A stretch of DNA of 64,000 nucleotides from positions 1-64,000 of the forward strand of contig CAMWFQ010000002.1 in assembly GCA_947173495.1 (NCBI GenBank), read 5' to 3'. A program made the position numbers and the translations under genes. The notes under the pieces were generated by a model. The model was not told the DNA's origin and did not search any database. It saw nothing but the letters and a program-made list of their open reading frames with translations. Within the stretch, counting starts at the first letter, position 1, and each line of letters starts with the position of its first letter. The stretch is from an uncultured Lachnospiraceae bacterium (GTDB lineage Bacteria > Bacillota > Clostridia > Lachnospirales > Lachnospiraceae). Of this stretch, positions 42,474 through 51,126 are shown piece by piece.

Positions 42474-43355
42474 TTATTCAAATTTTCTTTTCAGCATATC
42501 GGCAAATTCCTCTACATAATAGCCGGAATTGTCCTTTTTCCAAAAAGCGCAGTAATTACGCCTGATTTGGGCATCCCCGCGAAAGAGAGGGATGCGGCTG
42601 ATCGACGGGCCAAAGCTGTCCGCCTGCCTTACTCCTTCCACCGGCATAAACCCCTGCCCCCCTATCACCATCAGACGGGCCTCCTCCAGATTCTCCGCAT
42701 AGAGGAAATCGCTTTGAAAACCAACCACGCTTCTGTAATACTCCTGCTCCGTTTCCTGCTGTTCCTTCGAGGAAACAAGGATACACGGGATATTTTTTAA
42801 TTCCTGCGGGGTAATGGAGGACAGGGAGGCAATGGGATTTCTGGCGGAAATTTCAATAAACTCATTTCCCACAGTCAGAATCAGGTTGACATATTCATCC
42901 GAAAACGCCCTGCGCTGGTCATTCAGAACCAGGTCAACGCCGCCCGTCCGGAGCAGGCCGTACAATTCTTCATGGTTTCCATATGTAATCTTCACCGAAA
43001 CATCCGGATATTTTGTTGAAAATTCCTCCAGCGCAAGATGAAACTCCTGCCCGCTGTAGCAGCGCAGATAGCCAATCGTTAAGACAGCCTTATCCTGTCC
43101 GGAAAGTCTGGCCGCTTCCATGCACATACGCTCATAATCGGCTATCAGCACCAGGCTCTTTTTGTAAAAATACTCCCCGGCATCTGTAAGCGTAAACCTG
43201 CGGTTTTTTCTTTCCAGCAGGTCAAAGCCAAGCTCACGCTCCAATACCTGTATCTGCTGGGAGATTGCCGATTGTGAAATATGGCACTCCTGTGCCGCTT
43301 CCGAAAAGCTGTTGCTGCGTACAACCGCCTGGAAATATTTTATCTGCCGTATCAT
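42474..43355 (-). CDS. LysR-family transcriptional regulator
   Basis: 293 residues; start ATG 43355. N-terminal HTH (YFQAVVRSNSFSEAAQECHI, SQSAISQQIQVLERELGFDL), then a LysR substrate domain. It lies 180 bases upstream of the aldo/keto reductase cluster in the same direction and may regulate it. Confidence 0.92.
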   Translation of the reverse strand: MIRQIKYFQAVVRSNSFSEAAQECHISQSAISQQIQVLERELGFDLLERKNRRFTLTDAGEYFYKKSLVLIADYERMCMEAARLSGQDKAVLTIGYLRCYSGQEFHLALEEFSTKYPDVSVKITYGNHEELYGLLRTGGVDLVLNDQRRAFSDEYVNLILTVGNEFIEISARNPIASLSSITPQELKNIPCILVSSKEQQETEQEYYRSVVGFQSDFLYAENLEEARLMVIGGQGFMPVEGVRQADSFGPSISRIPLFRGDAQIRRNYCAFWKKDNSGYYVEEFADMLKRKFE

Positions 43356-43477
43356 TTCACAGACCACCCCTTTCTAACAATTTTACATTCTCATGCCGCA
43401 AAGTTATTCCGCTGTTTGGAAAATCATCATCCCTGCACGAAACGTAAACACCCTGAACTCTTTTTCATTCACGCGGT

Positions 43478-45154
43478 TCAAAAAGGGAATACAACCGAAA
43501 TGCTCGTGCCATTGCCGGCATCGCTTTGCAGCTCAATCACTGCATGGTGGTACTGTGCGATATGCTTCACGATGGACAAACCTAACCCCGTTCCTCCGGA
43601 AGCTTTCGACCGGCTCTTATCCACCCGGAAGAACCTCTCAAACACACGGGAATGGTACTCCTGCGGGATGCCGATGCCGGTATCCCTGATGGTGAGGGAC
43701 ACATTTTGCACACCTTTGGAAACAATGACTTCCACAGAGCCTCCTTCCACGTTATATTTGATGGCATTATCGCAGAGGTTGCAGACCATCTCATACAGAA
43801 ATCCCTGTACTCCATTTACCCGTGCGCTTTCCCCTACAATGGAGATTTGAACGTGTTTTTTCTCAGCGCTGTCCCGCAGGGCGGATACTGCGTTTTGGGC
43901 AAGTGTGAGAAGGTCCACCGCCTCCCACTCCATCTCCGAACCTTCGTCCAGCCGGGAAAGATGAATGATATCCTCCACCAGTGTGACCAGCCGGGCGGCT
44001 TCTTTATAGATCACTTCGGAAAATTGAGAAATGTCCTCCGACCTGACCATCCCGTTTTTCAGAAGTTCCGCACTGCCCAGAATGGCCTGCAGAGGCGTTT
44101 TCAGCTCGTGGGACACATTGGCGGTAAACTCCCGGCGGCTGCGCTCCGCCGCCGCCTGCTTTGTCACATCAAAGGCCAGCAGTACCGTTCCGATCACCGC
44201 ACTGTCCGACTCGATCCTGCTGATGTCAACCTGTAATTCACGGCCGCTCCGCGCCACACGAACCTCGCTGTGGCCATCTTCCAGCGCAGCCAGAATAGCT
44301 GTGCTCATCTCATGGGTACGATCCACCGTCAGAAAGTCTTTTTGGATACAGGATCGGTCGGTATCAAACAGTCTCTGCGCCGCAGGGTTGATGCTCAGAA
44401 TTGCGCCTTTCTGATTTAGCACCACCAGCCCCTCGTTCATGCTTTTTGTAATCTGGTCAAACTCATCCGCCCTGGCCCGCAGTTCCCGCATTTGCGCGCT
44501 GATCTGGACGCGCTGCTGCTGGATGCGCCACAATAATGGCGACAGTTCCTCATAAGTCTCCTTCTCCAGCGGATGTTCCAAATCCAGAGAATTGAGGGGC
44601 TGGACGATTTTCTTTGCCATCCGGCCGGCCAGAACCGCTGAAAGAATCACGGCGAAAGTCCCCACCACCAAAATCGGCTGAAGCATGGCCAGCACCAGAA
44701 CCAGCACTGTAGCCTGGCTGGCTGAAATACGCAGTACGGTCCCATTGTTCAGTAATCGCGCGTAATAGAGCGTCCGCTCCGTCAGCGTGTCAGAGTAACG
44801 GACAGCGCTGCTTTCGCCCCTGGCGAAGGCTTCCCTGATTTCTGCGCGGTTCCCATGGTTTTCCATACCCTCCGCGGGTTCCTCTGTGTCAAACAGCACT
44901 GTCCCATCTGAGGCGATCCATGTCAGCCGGTACTCCGGTGTCCAGGTGTAGCGGTAATCCGTGGAGGTCAGTTTTTCCAGATAGGCCTGCCCGCTCTCCT
45001 CCACCGCGTAAGCGGCCAGCCTCAGCTCATCCTTGAGCTGACCTGCCTGTACGGTACCAAAATAGTCGTACAGGCAGCCCAGCACGATTACAAGGCTTGC
45101 CAACAGCACCGCCGCCACGATCATCAGGGCAGATCGAAAAATTCTCTTACTCAC
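43478..45154 (-). CDS. phoR: PhoR-like sensor histidine kinase
   Basis: 558 residues, GTG start overlapping the regulator stop (GTGA). Membrane segment 8-28, extracellular sensor to about 165, second membrane segment, a PAS domain (LVVLNQKGAILSINPAAQRL), HisKA ANVSHELKTPLQAI, HATPase with DNAIKYN, DTGIGIPQEY and GGTGLGLSIVKH. This order is that of PhoR. Together with the PhoP boxes and the Na/Pi transporter next to it, phosphate sensing is likely. Confidence 0.85.
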   Translation of the reverse strand: MSKRIFRSALMIVAAVLLASLVIVLGCLYDYFGTVQAGQLKDELRLAAYAVEESGQAYLEKLTSTDYRYTWTPEYRLTWIASDGTVLFDTEEPAEGMENHGNRAEIREAFARGESSAVRYSDTLTERTLYYARLLNNGTVLRISASQATVLVLVLAMLQPILVVGTFAVILSAVLAGRMAKKIVQPLNSLDLEHPLEKETYEELSPLLWRIQQQRVQISAQMRELRARADEFDQITKSMNEGLVVLNQKGAILSINPAAQRLFDTDRSCIQKDFLTVDRTHEMSTAILAALEDGHSEVRVARSGRELQVDISRIESDSAVIGTVLLAFDVTKQAAAERSRREFTANVSHELKTPLQAILGSAELLKNGMVRSEDISQFSEVIYKEAARLVTLVEDIIHLSRLDEGSEMEWEAVDLLTLAQNAVSALRDSAEKKHVQISIVGESARVNGVQGFLYEMVCNLCDNAIKYNVEGGSVEVIVSKGVQNVSLTIRDTGIGIPQEYHSRVFERFFRVDKSRSKASGGTGLGLSIVKHIAQYHHAVIELQSDAGNGTSISVVFPF

Positions 45155-45825
45155 GTTTTTCCCTCCCAGCGGTAGCCCACACTGCGGACCGTCTCAATCC
45201 TCGCGCCATACGCTCCCAGCTTCTGCCGAAGTGTCTTGATGTGCATATCCACCGTCCGCGTCTCCCCGATATAATCCACTCCCCAAACAACAGACAGGAG
45301 CTGCTCCCTGGTGAACGCGGCACCGGGGTGGGCAAGGAACAGGCGCAACAGCTCAAACTCCTTGAACGTGAGGACAAGCCGCTGTCCGTCCGCCGTCACG
45401 GTATGCTCCTTCAAATCCACAGTCAGCCCGTCCGCTGCCAGGACGTTCCGCTCCTGCCTGGGGTGGCAGCGGCGCAGCACCGCCTTGACGCGGGACACCA
45501 TTTCCATCATGCCGAAGGGCTTGACCAGATAATCGTCCGCGCCCAGATCCAAACTTTGAATTTTATCGTACTCCGCGCCCCTGGCCGTGGCCATGATAAC
45601 AGGGATGCCGCAGGTGTCACTGGAAGCTTTCAGTTCGCGCAGTAACTCCACGCCGCTTTTCCCCGGCAGCATCACGTCCAGAATCACAAGCTCCGGCTTC
45701 CGGGAACGCAGGGCTTCCAGAAAGCACTTCCCATCCACGAAGCCCTCGGCCTCATAACCGGCGGAGCGCAGCGTATATAGTTCAAGGCTCCGGATGCTCT
45801 CGTCGTCTTCTACACAGTAGATCAT
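45151..45825 (-). CDS. phoP: PhoP-like OmpR response regulator
   Basis: 224 residues; ATG 45825 after GGAGGTGAACTGCC. Receiver: CVEDDESIR, ELVILDVMLPG, KPFGMMEM; output winged helix ending in DMHIKTLRQKLGAYGARIET, VRSVGYRW. It lies just after the EamA gene, likely in the transcript that starts at the Pho box, so it would be autoregulated. Confidence 0.85.
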   Translation of the reverse strand: MIYCVEDDESIRSLELYTLRSAGYEAEGFVDGKCFLEALRSRKPELVILDVMLPGKSGVELLRELKASSDTCGIPVIMATARGAEYDKIQSLDLGADDYLVKPFGMMEMVSRVKAVLRRCHPRQERNVLAADGLTVDLKEHTVTADGQRLVLTFKEFELLRLFLAHPGAAFTREQLLSVVWGVDYIGETRTVDMHIKTLRQKLGAYGARIETVRSVGYRWEGKT

Positions 45826-45880
45826 AGGCAGTTCACCTCCTTGATTTCCGCGGACAATGAGCCAGGCGGCTGCCCAACAT

Positions 45881-46747
45881 TTAGGCCCATATTGCCATAA
45901 CCAGCGTTCCAAGCACCATAAAGATAAGCCCAAAGGCGGATTTACGGGTCAGTTTTTCCCGGAATACCACATAGGAGAAAGCTACCGTAACCAGGATGCT
46001 CAGCTTGTCGATGGGAACCACCACGCTGACCACGCCATTCTGGATAGCGTAATAGTAACACAGCCAGGACGAGCCCGTGGCCAGGCCGGACAGAGCGATA
46101 TAGAGCAGTTCCCTACGGTCGGTCTCCCGAATCTGCGCCTGCTTTCCTTTGATAAAAACGATCAGCCACGCCATAACCAGCACAACGCCTGTCCGGATTG
46201 CCGTACCCAGGTTGGACTCCACACCTGTAATGCCCACCTTTGCCAGGATAGACGTAAGGGCGGCAAAGACCGCCGAGGCAACGGCATAGGGCATCCATGT
46301 CCCGTCCGTTTCCGTATTCTCCGTTTCCTTCCTCTCGATCATCAGGAAAACTCCCAGGGCCAGAAGCATTGTTCCAACCAGCTTGACCGCCAGATGCGCC
46401 CTTTCGCCCAGCAGGAAAACCGCCATCAGGACGGAAAGAATGGTGCTGGACTTATCAATGGGAACCACTTTATTCACATCTCCCGCAGACAGCGCCTTGA
46501 AATAACACAGCCAGGAAGCCCCCGTAGCCAGCCCGGACAGAACCAGAAAAACAAGGGATTTCACGCTAATCTGCGTAATCGTCCCGGCTGAACCGACAAC
46601 AAACACCATAACCCACGAAAACAGCAGTACCACCACCGTCCGCAGGGCGGTGGCCACATCAGAATCTGTTTTTTTTATGCCGCACTTGGCGAGAATTGCC
46701 GTCAGTCCGGCAAAGAACGCAGACAGCGCCGCCATAACAAGCCACAT
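45881..46747 (-). CDS. EamA/DMT-family transporter
   Basis: 288 residues, ten membrane segments in two EamA repeats (ILAKCGIKKTDSDVATALRT and ILAKVGITGVESNLGTAIRT are matching repeat starts; GLATGASWLCYFKA and GLATGSSWLCYYYA likewise). Exports or imports a small metabolite; substrate unknown. It sits between the Na/Pi transporter and phoP genes with short gaps, so it may be phosphate regulated. Confidence 0.88.
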   Translation of the reverse strand: MWLVMAALSAFFAGLTAILAKCGIKKTDSDVATALRTVVVLLFSWVMVFVVGSAGTITQISVKSLVFLVLSGLATGASWLCYFKALSAGDVNKVVPIDKSSTILSVLMAVFLLGERAHLAVKLVGTMLLALGVFLMIERKETENTETDGTWMPYAVASAVFAALTSILAKVGITGVESNLGTAIRTGVVLVMAWLIVFIKGKQAQIRETDRRELLYIALSGLATGSSWLCYYYAIQNGVVSVVVPIDKLSILVTVAFSYVVFREKLTRKSAFGLIFMVLGTLVMAIWA

Positions 46748-46769
46748 AAAATCGCCTCCTTTTCCCCAA

Positions 46770-48569
46770 CTATTCTACCATGGGAGCCGTGGTCAGGCAA
46801 CACTGCCTGCCTTTCCCATCGGCTGCAGAGATGGAATACTTACGCGTATATTCCGCGTACCGCGCCAGAAAATCCTCGCTGCTGCTGCGGGTGTCCCGGA
46901 GGGACTGATGCAGGTTCAGATTGTCGTGGGCCGCGTCAATTACACACCCGGCAATGTTGGAGCAGTGGTCCGCTGTGCGCTCTAAGCTGGTCAGCAGATC
47001 CAGCCACGTGAAGCCTGCATCAATGGTACAGTCGCCCTTCTGCATACGGAGGATATGCCGTGTGCGGAGTTGCTCCTTTAACTGGTCGATCACCTGTTCC
47101 AGCGGTTCCACCAGGAAGGCGGTGTCCAGGTCGTCTTTCAAAAAGGCAGTGAGGGACAGATTCAGAATATCACCGACTGCCGTGGAAATGACAGCCAGCT
47201 CCCTGCCCGCCGCGCTGGTAAAGCGAATCCCCTTGCTTTGCAGTTCCTCCGCCGACTCCAGAAGGTTGACTGCGTGGTCGGCAATCCGCTCAAAGTCACC
47301 GATCATTTTCAGCAGCTTGGCCGCTTCCCGGCTGTCTGCTTCGCTGATCTGCCGCGTGCTCAGGTTCACAAGATATGTGCCTAAAATATCCTCATAGTGG
47401 TCGGTCCTGTCCTCTTTTTCCCGAATAGACGCGGCCAGGTCCGGAGATAAGTCCTGCAGGGAAACCAGCGATTCTTTCAGGGCGGCAGCGGCAGTCTCCG
47501 CCATATCGGCCGCAACCGCATGGCAGCGTTCCAGCGCAATGGACGGCGTGGCAAACAGGCGCTCGTCCAGTTCCCGAAACTCCTCCGGCTGCCTGGCATC
47601 GGGAATCAGGGCAATGACCAGCCTCTCCAGGAAACCGGACAGAGGCAGCATAAGGATGGTACACAGGATATTGAACACCGAGTGCGCCACGGCAATGCCC
47701 AACAGAGAAGCCGGTTCCTCTAAAAGTACAGGATGAAAGACAGCCCGTACCAGAACAAACACAGTCAGCCAGACTGCTGTGCCGATCACGTTGAAGGAAA
47801 GGTGGACCAATGCCGCCCGCTTTGCGTTCTTATTGGCTCCCACAGAGGAGAGCATGGCCGTGACGCAGGTGCCGATGTTCTGGCCCATGATGATGGGGAT
47901 TGCCGCGCCGTAAGATACCTGTCCGGTGACGGCCAGCGCCTGTAAAATGCCCACCGAGGCGGAGCTGGACTGGATCACCGCCGTCAAGCCTGCGCCCGCC
48001 AGTACGCCCAGTACCGGATTTTTAAACATGACGAACATCTGCCGGAAAGCGGGGACGTCTCGCAGGCCGGACACCGCCCCCGACATGGTTTCCATGCCGA
48101 ACATCAGCGTGGCAAAGCCCAGCAGGATCATACCCGTGTCCTTTTTCTTTGTACTCTTGCAGAACATATAGAAGATAATTCCCAGCAAAGCAAGCATCGG
48201 CGTGAAAGAGGACGGTTTCAGCAGCCTGACGAACAGATTCCCGCTGTCGATTCCCGCAAGGCTCAAAATCCACGCCGTGACCGTAGTGCCAATGTTCGCT
48301 CCCATAATTATGTTGATGGCCTGTTTCAGATTCATAAGGCCGGAGTTGACGAACCCCACCACCATGACGGTTGTTGCCGAAGAACTCTGGATCACCGCCG
48401 TGACACCCAGCCCCGTCAGAAGCCCGGCCAGTTTTCCGCAGGTCAGCTTTTCCAGAAGGACGCGGAGCCGTCCGCCGGCCCTGCGCTCCAATGCTTGTCC
48501 CATAATGTTCATGCCAAACAGGAACAAACTCAATCCGCCAATCAGGGTCAGCAAGTTGAAAATATCCAT
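46770..48569 (-). CDS. Na+/phosphate cotransporter with PhoU domain
   Basis: 599 residues. Two NptA-type repeats with the signatures VIQSSSATTVMVVGF and VIQSSSASVGILQAL, GANIGTT and GQNIGTC, then a C-terminal PhoU-like four-helix domain (about 350-560). Takes up inorganic phosphate with sodium; the PhoU part may gate it. The Pho box 86-125 bases upstream of the start implies induction by phosphate limitation. Confidence 0.9.
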   Translation of the reverse strand: MDIFNLLTLIGGLSLFLFGMNIMGQALERRAGGRLRVLLEKLTCGKLAGLLTGLGVTAVIQSSSATTVMVVGFVNSGLMNLKQAINIIMGANIGTTVTAWILSLAGIDSGNLFVRLLKPSSFTPMLALLGIIFYMFCKSTKKKDTGMILLGFATLMFGMETMSGAVSGLRDVPAFRQMFVMFKNPVLGVLAGAGLTAVIQSSSASVGILQALAVTGQVSYGAAIPIIMGQNIGTCVTAMLSSVGANKNAKRAALVHLSFNVIGTAVWLTVFVLVRAVFHPVLLEEPASLLGIAVAHSVFNILCTILMLPLSGFLERLVIALIPDARQPEEFRELDERLFATPSIALERCHAVAADMAETAAAALKESLVSLQDLSPDLAASIREKEDRTDHYEDILGTYLVNLSTRQISEADSREAAKLLKMIGDFERIADHAVNLLESAEELQSKGIRFTSAAGRELAVISTAVGDILNLSLTAFLKDDLDTAFLVEPLEQVIDQLKEQLRTRHILRMQKGDCTIDAGFTWLDLLTSLERTADHCSNIAGCVIDAAHDNLNLHQSLRDTRSSSEDFLARYAEYTRKYSISAADGKGRQCCLTTAPMVE

Positions 48570-48654
48570 AATGCTCTATCCTCTCTTTCCTATTCTCACT
48601 CCCATATTTTATAGTGAACGACAAATTATTTTGTCATTTACTATAGCAGGCGGA

Positions 48655-48694
48655 TGTAAAATTCATTATCAAGGTCATGTAAAGTCTGTGTAAA
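48655..48694 (-). promoter_or_regulatory. PhoP box of the Na/Pi transporter operon
   Basis: On the minus strand TTTACA, TTTACA, TTGATA and TTTACA start 11, 11 and 12 bases apart (plus-strand blocks 48689, 48678, 48667, 48655), the Gram-positive Pho box pattern, between the second regulator gene and the transporter start. Confidence 0.7.
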
Positions 48695-48697
48695 ACT

Positions 48698-49384
48698 CTA
48701 TCCCCTGAACCGGTATCCGGCGCCCCAGACGGTCTCTATATAACGGGGCTTTGCCGGGTCCTTTTCCAATTTCTCCCGTAATCTGTTAATATGTACGGCT
48801 ACCGTTGCATTGTCGCCCAGTGCCTCCAGTCCCCATACCTTTTCATACAGCGTTTCCCGGTCGAATACCAGGTCCACATTCAGCATCAAAAACAGGAGCA
48901 GCTCATATTCTTTGTTTTTCAGCTCCACTTCCCTGCCCCTGGCAAAAACCCGGTGCGTTCCCGTATTGAGACGGATCTCGCCCAATGTAATCTCCGAAGG
49001 CGCTTTCTCGGTTCCTGCAAGCCGCTCATACTGTGCCAGATTTGCCTTTACCCTGGCAACCAGAACCGTGGGTGAAAACGGCTTTTCAATGTAATCGTCC
49101 GCCCCCAGTCCAAGCCCCCGTATCTTATCGATGTCCTCCTGTCTTGCCGTCACCATCAAAATCGGGATATTGATTTTTTCCCGCAGCTTCCGGCAGATTG
49201 CAAAGCCGTCCATTCCCGGCAGCATCAAATCTAACAGGATCAGATCAAATTTCCCGCTGAGCCCACGGGTGAGCCCGGCTGTACCGTCAGATATGATCTC
49301 CACTTCAAAATTTTCGATTGCCAGATAATCCTTTTCAATTGCGGCGATTGCCATATCGTCTTCTATGATCAATATTTTAGGCAT
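48698..49384 (-). CDS. OmpR-family response regulator
   Basis: 228 residues: receiver with IEDDMAI, LILLDLMLPG and KPFSPTVL, output domain ending in NRLREKLEKDPAKPRYIET, VWGAGYRF. It follows its kinase gene (108 bases). Its stop is directly before the Pho box of the Na/Pi operon. Target unknown. Confidence 0.92.
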   Translation of the reverse strand: MPKILIIEDDMAIAAIEKDYLAIENFEVEIISDGTAGLTRGLSGKFDLILLDLMLPGMDGFAICRKLREKINIPILMVTARQEDIDKIRGLGLGADDYIEKPFSPTVLVARVKANLAQYERLAGTEKAPSEITLGEIRLNTGTHRVFARGREVELKNKEYELLLFLMLNVDLVFDRETLYEKVWGLEALGDNATVAVHINRLREKLEKDPAKPRYIETVWGAGYRFRG

Positions 49385-49492
49385 CTTTTACTCCATTTCT
49401 GCGCTGCTTTGTTGCGCAAATCCATAAAATGAATTATTTTCACTCTCTGCCGCTTGTTTCCCAGCATACCATTTGTGCATCCATGTAATTCT

Positions 49493-50911
49493 CTATACAG
49501 GCAGATCGATGCAGATACAAAGACCTTCCGGCTCATTCAGACGGGCCTGTATGGTCCCCCCCATCCTCCGCACAGCCCCGGCAACAATCGCCAGCCCCAG
49601 GCCGCTGCCGCCTCCGGGATTCTGTCTTGAGGGATCGCTGCGGTAGAACACATCAAACAGATGGGGCAGTGCAGCCTCCGGTACGCCCGGCCCATCGTCT
49701 GCAAAGGACAGCCTGCATCCGCCGGCAGTCCGTTTCAGGCAGATCCATACATTTCCCGATTCCTTTTCTTTATATTTCAGGCTGTTTTCCAGAATATTCG
49801 TAACGATACGATGAAGGTACACCGGATCGGCACAAATCTCCACCGGATCGGCTTCCAGATGAATGTCAATTCCATGTTCTCTGTATTCCTCCTCCAGCGC
49901 AGCTACAACTTCCGCTATTTTCTCATCCAGGCGCAGGTTACAGGGATTTTCTGGGTTTTCCCCCAGGTCCATTTTGGAAAACAGGAATAGCTGGGATATG
50001 ATATGTGCCAGGTCCTGTGCTTTGACCTTAATGGTTTCCAGATACCGTTTCTGTGCCTCCGGCGTTCTGGCAACCCCATCCAAAAGCCCCTCCACATAAG
50101 CCTGGATAGAAGTGAGGGGAGAACGCAGGTCATGGGAAATACCGGCGATCAGTTCCTTTCGGCTTAATTCCTGCCGCTGCATCCCGTCCACAGAGGACTT
50201 TAAACGTGCTGCCATCTCATTGAAATCTTCACATACAGGCTGAAATTCATCTTTTCTGTCGTAGACAATCCGGTACTCCAGATTACCGTCCCTGATTTCA
50301 TGGACGCCGCCTGCCAGAATATGAAGTGTCTCCTCAATCCTTTTAAATACAAACTTTGTCAGGAAACGATTTGTGAGCAGAATGGAAACAAAAATAGTGA
50401 AGAGGATTACAATTGCCGATAACGTCAAAGCCACTTTTATTTCGGAATAGGTCTGCCGTCCATGATAGTTTCCAAACAGGCAGATAATGTAATCCTCCCC
50501 TTTCACCCTTTCTTTCTCTACATACAGGCTTCGTCCGTCCAATGTTATGGTGCATAATGAGCCGCCTAAAAGTCTGGCAGCGGACAGCAGCGCTTCATCG
50601 GCATCCTCTTTTGAGCCATACTCAAAAATTACCTTTTCATCTGATACAATCTGCAATGACATGTGATTATTATCCAATATTGGCTTTATAGGGGAAAAAT
50701 CTGAAGTCCCCCAAATGCCATACTCAAACATTTCACTAATCGCCATACCGGCATGGTCAAAATCTTCCTGATCCTCAATTTCCAAACCTGCACCACCTGT
50801 CAAAGACAGCCAGATCAGTCCTATACACAGAATTCCAATCAAGGCAGCAGCTGCCGCCGGAACCACGATCATTAAAATATTGGACCAGAATAAACGCCTT
50901 TTGATTGTCAT
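49493..50911 (-). CDS. Sensor histidine kinase
   Basis: 472 residues; ATG 50911 after AGCAGGTG. N-terminal membrane segment, extracellular sensor of about 130 residues, second membrane segment near 180, HAMP (EIRDGNLEYRIVYD), HisKA IAGISHDLRSPLTSI, HATPase DDGPGVPEAAL and GGGSGLGLAIV. Intact. It is the first gene of the pair with 48698-49384. Confidence 0.92.
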   Translation of the reverse strand: MTIKRRLFWSNILMIVVPAAAAALIGILCIGLIWLSLTGGAGLEIEDQEDFDHAGMAISEMFEYGIWGTSDFSPIKPILDNNHMSLQIVSDEKVIFEYGSKEDADEALLSAARLLGGSLCTITLDGRSLYVEKERVKGEDYIICLFGNYHGRQTYSEIKVALTLSAIVILFTIFVSILLTNRFLTKFVFKRIEETLHILAGGVHEIRDGNLEYRIVYDRKDEFQPVCEDFNEMAARLKSSVDGMQRQELSRKELIAGISHDLRSPLTSIQAYVEGLLDGVARTPEAQKRYLETIKVKAQDLAHIISQLFLFSKMDLGENPENPCNLRLDEKIAEVVAALEEEYREHGIDIHLEADPVEICADPVYLHRIVTNILENSLKYKEKESGNVWICLKRTAGGCRLSFADDGPGVPEAALPHLFDVFYRSDPSRQNPGGGSGLGLAIVAGAVRRMGGTIQARLNEPEGLCICIDLPV

Positions 50912-50995
50912 GTTATCACCTGCTTTCATGCCGTCCTATTGTATCATATTTAATTTTCAGATATATAAACTACAGATAAATTTTCTTGTGTTCTG

Positions 50996-51050
50996 ATGCG
51001 CTGCTTCAGCAGCAAACTTCCTTTTACGGGCCTGCGCAAACAAACGCTGC
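50996..51050. repeat. Diverged family A-like repeat
   Basis: GATGCGCTGCTTCAGCAGC followed by CTTCCTTTTACGGGCCTGCG repeats the order palindrome-CTTCC-GGGCCTGCGCA of the family A elements, with a GCTGC-ttca-GCAGC hairpin. Confidence 0.4.
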
Positions 51051-51075
51051 TACGATTGCGAACCCAGCTTATCGT

Positions 51076-51106
51076 AAAAAAAACGGAAGCCCGAAGGCCT
51101 CCGTTT
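51076..51106 (-). terminator. Terminator of the PTS operon
   Basis: AAACGGAGGCC-ttcg-GGCTTCCGTTT followed by T on the minus strand (eight T in all), 20 bases after the EIIBC stop. Confidence 0.8.
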
Positions 51107-51126
51107 CTTACTGATGGTAACACAAT

